Source: Acorus gramineus
Taxonomy: Eukaryota; Streptophyta; Magnoliopsida; Acorales; Acoraceae
Direction of reading: 5' to 3'
DNA: 64,000 nucleotides
Assembly (NCBI GenBank): GCA_030737835.1
Contig: CM060857.1
Coordinates: 10,991,030 to 11,055,029, forward strand
Below are positions 24,039 to 37,832 of this stretch, piece by piece; the first letter of the stretch is position 1; each line of letters starts with the position of its first letter. Position numbers and translations under genes: made by a program. The notes beneath the pieces were generated by a model. It did not search any database, had not been told where the DNA came from, and was given only the letters and a program-made list of their open reading frames with translations.

Positions 24039-27000
24039 CTTCCTCTTCTTCCACGCCCACCACTTCCTCAACCACTCCCCCTCCCCCCACCGTCAAAAGC
24101 AGTGTTTCTTCGGAGGCGGCGGCGGAGGATGGCGGAGAGAGGCCCTCCGCGGGTGACGACCCCACTGGAGGTGGAGTTGAGGGGGAGGATGGAGTGATGG
24201 TTGCGGCGGAGGCGGCGACGATGATGAAGATGGAGGAGGATCCGGCGGAGGTGCCGGATCCGGCGGGGTCACCTGCGACGGTGTTTCAGATACTACTGAA
24301 GCAGCACCCGTCGAACCTGCGGCATAAAATGAGCGTCCCCAAGCTTTGCCGCAATTTCAGGTTTTTTTTTTTGTGGGCTATTCGAATTAGGGGTTTTTGA
24401 AGGGCTTACTGTTGTTGTTCTTTGTAAAAATCGTGTCTTTGGAAGTTATAGCTCTTCGGATGATGTTTTTGAGCTGGACTGAGTTTGTGAAGTGACTTTG
24501 TGTATGTTTTTTTTTCTTTTCTTTTCTTTGGGTGGTTGGGCAGTGCTGTGGCTTGGTGTGGGAGGCTGAACACCATAGCTTGTGCTTCTGAGACGTGTGC
24601 GAGGATACCAAGGTTTGATCTTCATCACTCGTATGAGTATATTTTGTAGGTTATGGGCTTTTTTTATGTAGTGCAAAATTTATATGTGGAGTTCTCGAGT
24701 GAAAAGAGGTGGATATAATCGGCAAACACCTTTGAGGGGAAAACATGATTTTCATATTTTCTGGTTTCTCTGGAAGTCAATTGTCAGTATGATCTGAAAT
24801 GTCAATAAAATTACAAAAAATTGCACTTCTTAGATATGGTGTGAAAATCGAGATGCTCATCTTCAATATTCAAACGTTTTGTTGGTTCTGATGGATGGTC
24901 AATTTTTAGTGAGCACTTGTATTGGTTTCTCAGGTTGTGTAAAATTATCTGTTAAAACTCCTCTGAGATTGATGAAATTACATGCTTATCATTTATCATG
25001 AGTCCCTTATGTCTGAATGTTACTCCAATGTGTTTTCAGTTCCAATGCAAATCCTCCATTCTGGATCCCAATACACATTGTCAACCCTGAACGGCCAACT
25101 GAATGTGCAGTATTCAATGTAATAGCAGGTAGCTAATACAAATCCATAGATTTTATGAAACTGTGTCATTTCTTGCAAGAATGATTAAGTTTGTGTTCTG
25201 CTTTAATGGTAAATCATGTATCTAAAGTGATTGCAGGTGAACTATTTTTTTAGAAACTTGCAACTAAATTTTTAGTTGATAAATTTTGATTACTCAGAAA
25301 CTTGGTAAACATGTAGATTTCTTATTAGCTCTAAGGGCCAATTCATTCAACTCTGTCTAATTAAAGAGGATTTCCTGTGGTTAAATATCACCAATTTTCC
25401 CATTACCAAATTTCCCATCCTCACGGTCCTTGTGGAACAGTCCTTGCAGTGAAACTCTATGACAATATTGGTTTGATTTCGAAAGATTGGTGTCTCCCTT
25501 GTGGAACAGTCATCATAGTGACACTCAACGACAATATTGGTTGGTTCTTTCATTGAAGCTCCGTGAGTGCATTTGGGAACATACTCTCACCCGCTAATCT
25601 CTTTTATGCTCTGCCTCAAGTGAAAAAGTAGAACATTACTCCTTGAAATGCTTGAACATGATTTTTTTAACAATGCCAATGCCAACTACACGTGGATTAG
25701 AGTTTAATTTCCAAGATCTTCATCTGGTTGTGACATTCAAGGTGTTCTGCTGATTAGTAAAAGCAACTTCTCTTTTTTCTGAAAAGGTTAACAGATGGCA
25801 TTGTACTGCATGAACTTTACATCAAAAGTTCACCCTGTGGCATCCAGTTTACTCTGTTACAAAGAAAATGGTGATCCATTATTTGTTATGTCTCCTGTAT
25901 GATGCCTTTATACACCTTTACAGCCCCAAGGGATTTTTTTGATCATCCATAATTACCTAATGATGTTGTTATAGTTGATCATATCCTAAACACCGGTTTA
26001 TGATCATGTGACAAATATTCAAAGCAAATGACCTTCACATGATATATATTGGCTTAGATTAAATTGGTTTCCGGTATATTAAGTTGACATTTCATTTTCT
26101 GTTTGTTTGATATCTTTTTTTTACTAGCAAATAGCAATAGTTACAGTTTATATGATTTTTAAGAAAATTCTGGAGTCTTTTCAATTGTTTCCAAATGTTT
26201 CTTAATTTTAGGAAATACTGCTACAAACTTGCCTGATGTTTGTTTTAGAATTGGGGAGAGATAGGGATGGGTTGAACATTAAAGGAAGATTTGTTGTTCT
26301 GATTCTATTGGGCTTTTTTTTGGGGAATGGAACACCACAGTAGAGTCTTTTTGAGTTATGCCATGGATATGCCACAGCAGATTCACAAGAAAAGGGTTCA
26401 ATTTCCATGAGTGGATGATCTCCTTCAGCCACCTTGCGGGGCGGGGGGGGCTGGTGGAAGTGGATGTTAAGGTGTGAATGCATTTGGTTTTATTGGTCCA
26501 ACTCTCTTCATGAGCCATTGCTAGAGTTTTTGGATCTAGGAAAAAGGGAATACTTTTCCTGGCTGTGTTTTTCTGGTTGCAATATAAATTGTTTGGTTTT
26601 AGTAGTCAAATTTCCAAGGAAAAAAAGGAAGCACCAAAATCTGTTAAGCAACATGGATGCTATTACTTTATACCGGAACTAGTATTTCAACCTTTTGTTA
26701 TTATCTTACTGTCAGAATCATGCTGATCACACAAGCCATTTTATGGCAGATTCTCCACGCGATTCAGTACAGTATATTGAATGGTCTCCTACATCTTGTC
26801 CTCGTGCTCTACTAATTGCTAATTACCATGGGAGAGTAACTATATGGACTCAGCCTTCTCATGTAAGTTGGAAAACTACTAGACATCTTTGCATGTTTTT
26901 CCTTTTCTTTTTGTATGATTGTGATGCTGTAGTACTTATTTGTCAGTGTTTGTTAAATTGGAACACAGTGCATTCAATAAAATCTGTGTTCTACCTTAAA

Positions 27001-30000
27001 ATTCGATCAATTTATCTTGCTTTTCTACTTCTCAAGTAAAACACTTTGTTCCTTGCATACCATTTTTTTGGTGCATATTATATTAAAAAATTCCAGTGCA
27101 TTCCCCATCACATGTTTAATTGTTTACGGATTTGATCTTGTATGCCTAATTCAGGGTCCTGTTAATATGGTACGAGATGCCAGCAGTTGGAAGTGTGAAC
27201 ATGAGTGGCGACAGGATCTTGCAATTGTTACCAAATGGATGTCAGGGATGACTCCGGTATGGGAGGCTTTCAGCTTTTTCTTCTTATATATCAAGGAATT
27301 GTTCACATTATCTGAAAGATTGTCATATCTTAAAATTTTAAATTTATGTTGTATGCTAATATATGCTAGAATTTCAGCTTTTCCTTTCCATATCCCAAAG
27401 GTCTATGGTATCCAATAATGCACTAATGTCATTTAGGTGATCACACCACTTCTTCCCCACTCCCTCCCTTCATTTAGCGGACGCCATACTTCTTTTGTTG
27501 TGCTGCTATGCAATGCTGCCTAGATGTTTAAAAGCCTTGTTTAAGAGATGCAAGGTGTGATCCTATGGATTGGTGTCACATCAAAGCGTTATTTATGTGT
27601 TATGATTTGGGTTTATGAGGTCATCACTATTTTTCTCTGTGCTAAAGAATCGTTCACATACTCCACAAGACCGTCATATCCTGAATTTTAAACACTAAGT
27701 TGTGTGCTTGTATATACTAGAATTTCAGTTTTCCCCTCCTATATCCCAAAGATTTATGGTTACCAATGCACTAATGTCATTTAGGTGATCACACCATTTC
27801 TTCTCCTGCCTCTTCTTTTGGCAGATACCATATACAACTTGTGCTGCTATGTAATTCTTTCTAGATCTTTAACAGCTATGTTTAAGAGAGGCAAGGTTTA
27901 TCCTATGGATTGATGTCATCATCAAAGTGTTATACATGTCTTGTCATTTGGAGAATGAAGTACTCTTTGCTTCTCTATGTCAAGTCCTAGTCATGAGACT
28001 GTTCTGTGTTTTAATGTTCAACATTCTCTATTCCCTCCTTCCCTTGTTTAGGTACATATCCACCTCTTCTGGTAATGAAATCCACAAGTTGAAGTTGATT
28101 GTATCTTGGATTCACATATTAAATGAGAGTATCATGTGGATTCCATCTTCTGTAGAATTTGGTTTTGTAATACTTTACATATACATATCTTCATTTTGTT
28201 AATATATAGTATACTTATTTTGCTTGGAAGCCTTGGATATGTGAACCATAATAAACAAATTATATAATAATTACTTTTGTTGTTTCATATAGACCTTTTT
28301 TTTTTGTTGTTGGCTCATATTGATGTACTATAGATATATTTGTTTGATCTTGAGCCCAGTATCGTTGGCTTCCTTCAAATTCTAGCAGTCCGGTGAATTC
28401 AAAGTCTTCTTTTGAAGAAAAATTTCTCTCCCAACATCAAACTTCAGGTCGTCTTTTTTAATCTTCATTTGATTAGTTGCTCATAAGATCATGGTTCAAT
28501 TGTAAATCACCGTACCTGAAATGGAGTTTTTTTTTTTTTTTTTCAGCCAGGTGGCCAAATTTTCTCTGTGTTTGCTCAGTTTTCTCATCTGGCTCTGTAC
28601 AACTTAACTGGTCGCAGTGGCCTCCTACTCAAAGCGATCATGTACCAAAATGGTTTTCAACAAGCAAAGGGCTCTTGGGAGCTGGCCCAAGCGGTATCAT
28701 GGCTGCTGATGCCATCATTACCGAGGCCGGCACCATGCATGTTGCAGGTGTTCCACTTGTCAACCCATCAACTATTGTTGTTTGGGAGGTTACACCTGGC
28801 CCTGGAAATGCATTTCAGGCAACTGCTAAGACGAGCACAAGCAGTGGCATTCCAGCATTACTGAGTCCCCCTAGCTGGACAGGTTTTGCTCCATTGGCAT
28901 CATATTTGTTCAGTTGGCAAGAGTACTTAGGATCTGAAGAGAAACAAGGGAAAAAGCAAACAGATCAAGAATTCAAGCAGACAGTATCACTTAATTGTTC
29001 ACCTGTCTCAAACTTTTCTGCATATGTGAGTCCAGAGGTTGCTGATCAATCTGCTGCTACCACTACGTGGGGTTCTGGAGTGACCTCGGTCGCTTTTGAT
29101 CCCACTCGTGGAGGCTCTGTTATATCTGTTGTAATAGTTGAAGGTATTAAATTATATCTAATGTGGGGTTTAAACCCATCCTAAGATTTTGAAGATACGT
29201 TGGAAATTACCACTGAAGTTTTTAAAACACATCCAGTGTTATTTGCCTATTTTCTCTTAAAATGCCAAGCTCAAGTTTTTAGGTCCTTATTTTCTATTTT
29301 TCAATCCAATTATCTAGAAGAAAACAATTACATTTTTTTTTTCTGATTCGTAGAAACCCAATACTGAAGTAATAAATTTTTAAGCATTTATTAGACTCTT
29401 CTCCATGGGAGCTAGCCATACTCATTTAGTTGCTCCTCTACAGGACAGTACATGTCTCCATATGACCCTGAAGAGGGGCCATCAATTACAGGATGGAGAG
29501 TGCAGTTTTGGGAATCTTCACTTCAACCTGTTGCGCTCCATCCTATTTTTGGAAATCCGGCTTCCACTATTGGAGGTCAGCCACCCATGCAGACAGTTTG
29601 GTTGACCAGGGTCAATAAAAGCATTCCGCCAATGGGGGATCTGAAATGTCCCCAAGCAGCTTCTGCTGTTCCAATGATGTCTGATGGACACAAGCCATCT
29701 GATTCTAGTGCTGAAAAAGAAAATAAGCTCAGTTTTGATCTTTATGATTTGCCAAGTGATGTCAGAATGCTAGCTCAGATTGTTTATTCTGCTCATGGTG
29801 GTGAGGTTGCTGTTGCTTTTCTCCGAGGTGGAGTTCACATATTTTCTGGTTCAACCTTTGCCCCGGTGGATAGCTATCATATTAATATTGGTCCATCAAT
29901 TGCTGCCCCTGCCTTCTCATCTACTGGCTGCTGCCTGGCATCTGTTTGGCATGACACCAGCAAAGACCAAACTACACTGAAAATAATTCGTGTCCTTCCT

Positions 30001-33000
30001 CCTGCTGTTCCTAGCTCCCAAACAAAGCTAAACTCCGCAGCATGGGAAAGAGCTATAGCCGATAGGTATAAAACAATTTAATTTATTAAATTTTTGTGGC
30101 AATCAAGTCACTAAGTGATGTTGGTTTGATTACAAAGGTTCTGGTGGAGTCTGTTGGTTGGAGTTGATTGGTGGGATGCGGTGGGTTGTACGCAGAGTGC
30201 AGCTGAGGATGGCATAGGTGAGGATGATATGGCAATGATGCCGTTACTTTATATTTTTTGACCTATTTGTCCCAACCATGTCACTTATACGGGGACACAG
30301 CAATTATAATTTTGTTTTTCAAAATTATACTTTATTCTAGTTTTTTATGGACAGGCCAGCAGAGGAATTCCCATATTATGGTTTCATGGATCTTAAGATT
30401 TCAGATATGTTCTAGATTATGTATGTAACTTGAGTGCTGCATATCCTATCAGCCGGCATATATTATGTGCTAAATGGGAACAATTCTGAGATAATTTTTC
30501 ATGTAAGAGAAAAGGATAAAATTGTCCATTGACACAAGTTTTACCACTGAATTAATGCCTATCTTTTCATGGCTCTTTCATTGTCGGAATTTAATTTTTT
30601 GCAAGTCAGTTAGATTATGCATAAGTTGCTGTGAACTTGTCTGCAATAATTATGGTTTAGAGGTTTCATCTTGGTAACATTGATGAGTTTGTTTTATCTT
30701 CAATTCTTTTTTAGGAGTTTGTTTTACCTGTTCTTGTAAGTTTCCCTGTGCATACATATGCTTGAAATTATTTATCACGTCTTTCTGGTGATATGCTGCT
30801 TTTACCTTGAATCTGATGATTCATATTCTTTATCTCATTAGTATGTATAGCTTTATACCCCACTCCCTAAGATCTATAATGATTAACTGAGTCAGGAAGT
30901 TCAATTAAATCATGCTTGTTCCATTGCTATCCTGTAGTTAACTAGTTATGATGAAAGGGATATGTTAATCCCTTTCCAATGATATTTCTACTGCTTTACA
31001 CCTCACTATGACATATATTCAATTTATTTCTATTGTATAATTATTATGACCAGTTTGTGCGAAGGCTATTTCTTCAGTTGTGAGGCATGGTTGAGTTTTT
31101 TACAGTAAGAATAGCTTACATATAACATCTGTTGCAATGTGTGATGTTTTTATTTTATTGACAGAAATTTAATTAATGCCACAATTTTGGCCAAATCATG
31201 TTTTGGCATCCTACCCCAATTTTATTAAAGAGAAGAGAATGCCCAGATGCAAAGTGCAACACCCCAAAAATAACCGCTTCTCTCTAACGCCTAGTAGATG
31301 AAATATCTACCGACATCCAATACCGAGCTCCCCCCCCCAATCAATAGAACATCTACTCCTTGACTTCAATCCATCCCCCTTATATAACACACTAGAAGCC
31401 CCTGCACAAAATCTACCCGTCTTCAATGAATCAAATGACTGATTCCCAAATGTTCTCCACATAAGGCACAACTCCCCTGAAGATAATCTCGAAAAAAAAA
31501 TGCAAAAAAAAGACTCACCATCCGCCCTGAAGATCGCCTCCTTCACCTCCTCTGAGAAAGGGGCCTCCAAACACTGAAGGAAATGATCAGGAAGACGCTT
31601 CAAGTCTTCATCGAACCACATAGGTCTCCATCTGGTGACTTTCTGTAAAAACCTGTTTAAAATGCTCCACCTACGCTTCAATCCTCCGTGCATCCTCCTT
31701 CCAACCCACCATTAACATGGAGCTTCACAATTCCTTTGGAGATGTATAAATTTGAGACCCATCTCACTTCCTATGGGCACTGATATGTTTTCTGCCGTGC
31801 TGAAGAACTACTACTTTAGTCTTTGGCAGTTTGTACATGGGTGTGATTCTTTCCCAATGCATTCACCTCTAAAACTGATAATCTGCAATTATGTCTGACA
31901 TTATTGATCATTTATTATTTCAGTTTCCCTGCACAATGTGATCGCTGTCTTGGATGCGGACTTTCATTCTCTTCTATCTATCCATCATAGGCAGCAACAT
32001 GGGCCGGTATGATTCCAATGCATTTGTTAGATATACCCATCTGCTCGCACAGTTACTAGTAAAATTTATGGCTTATTTTGAAGGATATAAATCCATTGTT
32101 TGATAGTAATTGAGGTTGGATTTGCATATTATTGCTATGTTCTTATCCAAAACACACTAAAATTAGCTGCTGGTTCACGTTGATACTGAAACACAGGTTT
32201 GAAATAATATTTATGGAAATAAACGCTGCAAACAGGAAAGTGTGTGAATGAAGTTTTTGCCAAAAAATGGATTTTGTTGCATTTGAGAATATGAAGGGAT
32301 GCTATTTGCTAAGACACATCTTACACATTAACACTGGGAAGGGGATGTCCCTTTGGTTTCTATCCTTGAACAACCATTTTTTTAGTCAACAAGGAAATTA
32401 CTCTCCCTTCAATCACTTTCATCAGGGAAAGTGAATACAGACTTGCAGATATTTATATAAAAGCTCTGCATGCCCAGGTGAGCTGTTTCATTCTATATCA
32501 GTGTTGAATAGTAAGGCTAATAACAAAAAAAAAGTGAGGCTTATATCTAGATACTCATGTATAATTTTTCTTCAGAAGTTTATTAATTGCATGTTTCTGT
32601 GTCTGATATACGCAATTTGCATATCCAGTGTTGACATCAGCGTCCAATTCCATTGTCCTGGATCAAATCCAATGTGTGGTATTTTTACTACATGTTTAGT
32701 TGAGTTTCAATTGAGCCTATGTTAAGTCAAAACTACTTCGTGAGAATGGAGATGTAAAAAAAAAATATAATAATTTTCCACTTGATTGCAACCGCATGAT
32801 TATTATTTTTTATTTGGAGCTAATCAATTTGAATTATCTATGCAAATTCTGTATTTAATGTTTTTTATTTGTTGCTCCTTAATCTGTCACCTATCTGTTT
32901 GATATGTGGATGTGTTTTTTACAATTACGATGAAATATGAATGGGATTTTCTGAACTCTAATTTTGAAGTTTCTCGCAGAGTCTGGATAGGATAAAGTGC

Positions 33001-36000
33001 AGGCTGTTGGAAGGTACTAATGCTCAAGATGTCAGGGCACTTGTTCTGGATATGCAAGCGAGGCTACTGCTTGATATGCTAGGAAAAGGAATTGAATCAG
33101 CCCTCATTAATCCTTCATCTCTTGTGCCTGAGCCTTGGCAGGATTCTGGTGAGATGTTATCGGGCATTGATGGTGAGAAAATGGCAGTTGAACCTGCTTT
33201 GGTCCCATGCATTCTGGTATGTTTCGCATATTTAGAGGAATTTTTAACTGGCATTTTTCTGTGAATTTTGTGCTGCATTTTACCCTTTTCTCTCGACTCT
33301 TAAATTTATATAAGTATGGCATTTACTTATGCGCCTTTTGGAAAGGTGTCCTGATGGTCTCAACATGATTTGTAATGGATCTTCCTAAACTTGCTCATAT
33401 TTTTCAGTTTGATATTTTTTCAGTTGTAAAGCGGTTGGTTCTTCATAAACTTATTCACAACCTTCATGTTTTCTCTTTATTCATCCTCTTTTTGAACCAG
33501 CAAAAGTAAATAACTATTAAATTTAAACATCATGGATCACAGCTCATTATACATAATCTGAAGATTGTGTTCTTAACAACAGTGAGAAGCTTGTTGTCTA
33601 GTAATATATTATTTTGAGAATCTGTTATTCAGATCTTAAATTGGTCACTCCTCAAACTTGGATCTATTAGTAAGTCTAGAGTCCAATGAAATTAGACAAT
33701 ACAATAAAACTGAAATGTTGTGGAGTATAGCACACCGCCAATGCTCAAAAGTCTTATGTAGTATTAAAGATATGGAAGCAAATTAAAGAAAGAATTAGAT
33801 TTCATCCTGGATCTGCTTTATATCTATTGCTGTAAATTTGCTTCTTCAAAATGGCAAGTGCTTTTGGTGGCTGAATCTGTTGCAGGCATATGTTGATGCT
33901 GTCCTTGATTTGTCTTCACATTTCATTACGCGCTTGCGGCGTTATGCAAGCTTTTGTCGTACTTTGGCAACTCATGGTGTTGGAGTATCTGCTGGTGCTG
34001 GCAGCACTCGCAATGTGGTGGCTCCATCTAATAGTTCAACAACTGCTTCAACCAATCAGGGTGAGTAAAGAATTTTCATTTTGAGTATTTCATATTGCCT
34101 AGCATTAGTATAATCATATGAAAAGTGACCCGATTTCTTCTTGATTTCTTTGAGTTATCTGACTACAATTTGTTCGAAGGCCTGCTGTTTTGCTTTCTGT
34201 ACTATCCAGACATCATGAAATACAGCCACTGCAAAAGCGATTAAACAAATTATCATGGAGGCTATACAATTGATTTTCGTACAATTCTAAAGACTGATGA
34301 CTTCAAAACAGTTGAATATGATGATACCAATTCTAATGTTGTGGTTCTTTATCTTTCAGTTGGTGGCCAGAGTGGAGGGACAAGTTCCACTGGCGGCTCT
34401 CAGATGCAGGCAAGGGTACAAGGTGCTGCCAAGATCAGTAGCACTGCTGATGGTGTTTCATCGTCTGCCCCAAATCCTATAGGTGGACCAGCACCTTTTA
34501 TGCCAATTAGTATTAATACAGGGACCTTTCCTGGGACGCCTGCAGTTAGGCTAATTGGAGACTGCCATTTTCTTCACAGACTATGCCAGCTGTTGCTCTT
34601 TTGTTTAATTTTTAGGAAAAGGCAATTGCTTCGCCATAATGGAGGTCCTCAAAAAAATCTTGAATCCAATTTAGCAAAACCTCATATCATAGTTGGTGCC
34701 AAGGTGGAAGAGAGTAGCAACTTAGCACGATCCACACCTGCAATGACTAAATTAGAAGAAGGCCAGTCAGGCCGTGCTGGGCAGTTTGTTCTTGGAGCAA
34801 AAGGAATTGAAGAAGGCACAGCAGGACGGCCTTTAAGATTTGGACATGGCAATGCTGGACAGGGTTACACATCAGATGAGGTGAGAGCTACTTATTTAGT
34901 TTAATTCTTCAAACTCTCCTCTTGTTGGATGAAAAAAAAAATTGTCGTTATTGGTCTCTGTGTTATCAGGGGTGGTACAAGTTATTTTTATCTGTTTGGA
35001 GCTTACAAGATTTTTCATGTTGAGTTATTTGTCTCTGAAAATTTTTCATGTTGAGTTATTTGTCTCTGTGAAATACACTCTATTAACTTGCTTTTGTAGT
35101 TTATGCATTTGTCCATTGTAATGGTCTGTTGTTACAAGTTTTTGGAAGAAATAGTTTATACCTTCTGCTGCTTTTCTACTGCTGACGCTTCTTCACTTTA
35201 CGGAGTCAAGCAGGTTTATTTAACGTCGGTTCCCATCTCTAAATTCTCTTTGTGCCCCAATTCCCTCTTCTTTTGGAACGCAATGGAATGAATTTTGCTT
35301 TTCGAAAGGTAGATCTAAATCACTACTGGCGTGATCTTACTCCTGTTCTAATACTCTTCTTTCAACAACTGAAGTTTTGGCCTATAATCTAACAACTCAA
35401 CTGAACACTGGGGAACTAAAGAAAATGAAAGACTATCTCGTGTAGAATAAAGCGAGAGTGAAGCCGAGGTCCATACATACGACGTTTAGTAGTGGAATCT
35501 TCCCAAACACCATGACCAAACAACCTCCCGTACAACCTAATAACTGAGTCAAAAGCATTCAACGTCTCTGTCTACATATGCAAATTTCAGAGTTTGGAAG
35601 TTTACTGCATTAGTACATGTATATCATTTTGGGCATGCTTCCTATCAACATGGCCAGTCTTTTCTTGATGTATTCTTATCTGGTGATCTTACATTTGCTG
35701 TCATGGATTATTATTATTATTGCTGGTTGTAAGGATATTTTTTTTAATATGAGCTGCAATTCGAACATTTGTTCAGTGTGTGTTCATGGAAAAAAAATAA
35801 AACATAATAGGAAAAAAAAAAAACTTTGCCGGTTATGTCTAATCAATCTCAGTTCCACCATGCAGGTAAAAGTCCTTTTCCTAATACTTGTAGATCTCTG
35901 CAAAAGGACATCAACTTTAGATCATCCACTGCCTGCCTCTCAAGTAGGTGCAAACATGGTCAACATCCGTCTGCACTATATTGATGGAAACTACACAGTC

Positions 36001-37301
36001 TTACCCGAAGTAGTTGAGGCCTCACTTGGCCCACATATGCAGGTTTGCCCCTGCTCTTCTATTAATTCACTGATGTTTTGTTGTGGTCCGCCTGTTAAAT
36101 TCCTCCCTCAAATCATTCTAAGAGGCACTCAAAATGCAGAACATGCCCCGACCAAGAGGTGCCGATGCTGCTGGTTTGCTATTGCGTGAACTGGAACTCC
36201 ACCCTCCAGCCGAGGAGTGGCACAGGCGAAACATGTTCGGTGGACCCTGGTCTGATCCAGAAGATTTGGGTCCTTTGGATTCTTCTGATCTCTTTGAATT
36301 CAATGTACCAGAAGGGTATGACAATTATTATGGACCCCATGGTCTGTGGCCCAAAAGGCGGAGGCTGTCAGAGAGAGATGCTGCTTTTGGCTTGAAGACT
36401 TCGGTGGGGCTGGGATCTTTTCTGGGTATTATGGGATCTCGAAGGGACGTGGTTACAGCTCTCTGGAAGACGGGTTTAGATGGCATATGGTACAAGGTAA
36501 GGTTCATTCAGTATCATTTCATGGTTCATAGTTCAATTTTCTAAAAATGCATAAAATCAATATCTTGCCAACAGCCAGTGCACCATGGGTTCACTGACTG
36601 ACACACTATGTCCAGTTGACCATTGTATGGGTCCTGTAGTTCACCAATGGATGGTTGTACTTTGGGGTGCAATTTGGTTGGTTTGCTTCAGTTTGTTGCA
36701 AACTCAAATTGAACCGACTTTTAATCGTATCTCACCTGAAAACTGAACCGAAATTGTTTGATCAACCTGGACCAAACCAAACCGAACAAAACACGATTGA
36801 TGCTGTAGATTAGTGTGTTCTTTTTTATGTATAATAGTGGTATAACGGACAAGAGTGAAAATTTTAATATAAAAAAGAATGATCTAAATGAACATGGATT
36901 AAATCATCACAAGTTTAAATTTAATTTTGGATCGGTTCAAGTGAAACCAAATTAGTCGGTTTATTAATTTTTCCAACCCAAATCTGAACCAATCCAAAAA
37001 AACTATTGGAAAAAAAATCAGTTTGGTTTAACCAACAAAAGTTGCACCTCTAGAGCTTGTACTGAACTAGTGTGTTCTTGGAATTTGATGTTTGATTCTA
37101 TGGCTGCTCTAAATTTTGTTATGAAATTTACCCTTTCTGTTTTTTCATGTGCAGTGTGTGAGGTGCATGAGACAGACATCTGCATTCTCATCTCCCGGTG
37201 ATCCAAGTACTAATGCCGTCATTGATCGCCAGGCATGGTGGATCAGCAGGTGGGCTTATGGCTGCCCAATGTGTGGGGGAACATGGGTTCGAGTCATTTA
37301 G
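24035..37301 (+). CDS. MED16: Mediator subunit 16 (MED16/SFR6)
   Basis: Tail-module subunit of the Mediator complex, which links activators to RNA polymerase II. In Arabidopsis it is SENSITIVE TO FREEZING 6 and is needed for cold, defence and iron responses. Exons: 24035-24360, 24544-24612, 25040-25128, 26750-26862, 27155-27256, 28360-28447, 28547-29143, 29444-30065, 30138-30217, 31924-32006, 32980-33216, 33886-34060, 34360-34880, 35866-36042, 36140-36496, 37155-37301. They join in frame to 1260 aa, close to the 1278 of Arabidopsis. The N-terminus is variable and acidic. MSVPKLCRNFSAVAWCG then opens the WD40-like half, with ETCARIPSS, ALLIANYHGRVTIWTQP and WGSGVTSVAFDPTRGGSV. The second half holds ARWPNFLCVCSVFSSGSV upstream, then LLLDMLGKGIESAL and RLIGDCHFLHRLCQLLLF. 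The last exon has two CxxC pairs (CVRC and CPMC), possibly metal-binding. Introns carry LINE and MITE debris. Confidence 0.96.
25420..25560. repeat. 70-bp tandem duplication in a MED16 intron
   Basis: CTTGTGGAACAGTC begins two copies about 70 bp apart (near 25428 and 25498). Each is followed by the shared GACAATATTGGTT. It is a local, diverged two-copy duplication in the intron between the third and fourth exons. Confidence 0.6.
27294..27950. repeat. About 350-bp tandem duplication in a MED16 intron
   Basis: Two diverged copies lie head to tail with a period near 351 bp. Shared landmarks include GTTCACAT at 27301 and 27652, the ATATCCCAAAG segment, GCACTAATGTCATTTAGGTG followed by ATCACACCA, and TCCTATGGATTG near the end of each copy. 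No coding signal is present. It lies in the intron between exons ending at 27256 and starting at 28360. Confidence 0.7.
31196..31720 (-). mobile_element. LINE ORF2 relic in a MED16 intron, antisense
   Basis: Minus-strand translation includes LEAPFSEEVKEAIFRADGE, which matches the stretch just upstream of the reverse transcriptase domain in plant LINEs (consensus like PFSEEEVKEAIF). The preceding RRWSILNRFLQKVTRWRPMW part is also LINE-like. After this point the polymerase core is missing and the sequence jumps to 3'-end-like DNA resembling the relic at 20.27 kb, so the copy is internally deleted. It lies in the intron between exons ending at 30217 and starting at 31924. Confidence 0.55.
35009..35070. 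repeat. Short 31-bp tandem duplication
   Basis: TTTTTCATGTTGAGTTATTT followed by GTCTCTG occurs twice in immediate succession within the MED16 intron after the exon ending at 34880. The copies are nearly identical, which suggests a recent slippage event. Confidence 0.7.
36662..37055. mobile_element. hAT-type MITE in the last MED16 intron
   Basis: The left end GGGGTGCAATTTGGTTGG and the right end (inverted) TAGAGGTGCAAC resemble a common plant hAT MITE family with a GGGGTGCAA terminus. The flanks GTTGTACT and CTTGTACT match at 7 of 8 positions. The interior repeats AACCGA/TCGGTT-like motifs. The exact edge is uncertain by 1-3 bp. Confidence 0.55.
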
Positions 37302-37832
37302 TTAACCTTTTTTTTTTTCTATAACTGTCACCAAGAATATGTATAGTTCAATGTTTAAGATTATTTGATCCTCACAAAATGGCTGTAACGCATTTCACTA
37401 ATTAATTTTATATTCCCCAACCAAATCGTTATACATGTTTATTTGTGTAGGTGACTGACTGGGTGTAATTTTTGGGGTAAATTTAACAGGATTTTATTTG
37501 TTGAGTTTTGTTAGCAGAAGGGAGAAATCAAGGATTTTGGTTTTTTTTTTTTTTTGATGAAATGCGAAGTGATTTGCATACAGAAATTTGTGTCTGGAAA
37601 ATGTTATAATCACTTCTGTGAACTCAACACATTTTGAATTTTGTTTGTTTGAAAGCATATACTTATCTAATAAATATATGATTTGACAAAATAAAAATAT
37701 ACACCAATGAATAAAAGGCATGTATAAGACTGCAGAAATGAATGCAGGAATATATATGATTGAACGGTGTTTGCAGTATTGCTCACTACATAACTGAGCA
37801 GAAAACCATGATTAAACCTCCACGAACATAAA
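37302..37832. other. MED16 3' UTR and convergent spacer
   Basis: T-rich non-coding DNA follows the MED16 stop. No gene or transposon end was identified before the element at 37833. Confidence 0.4.
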
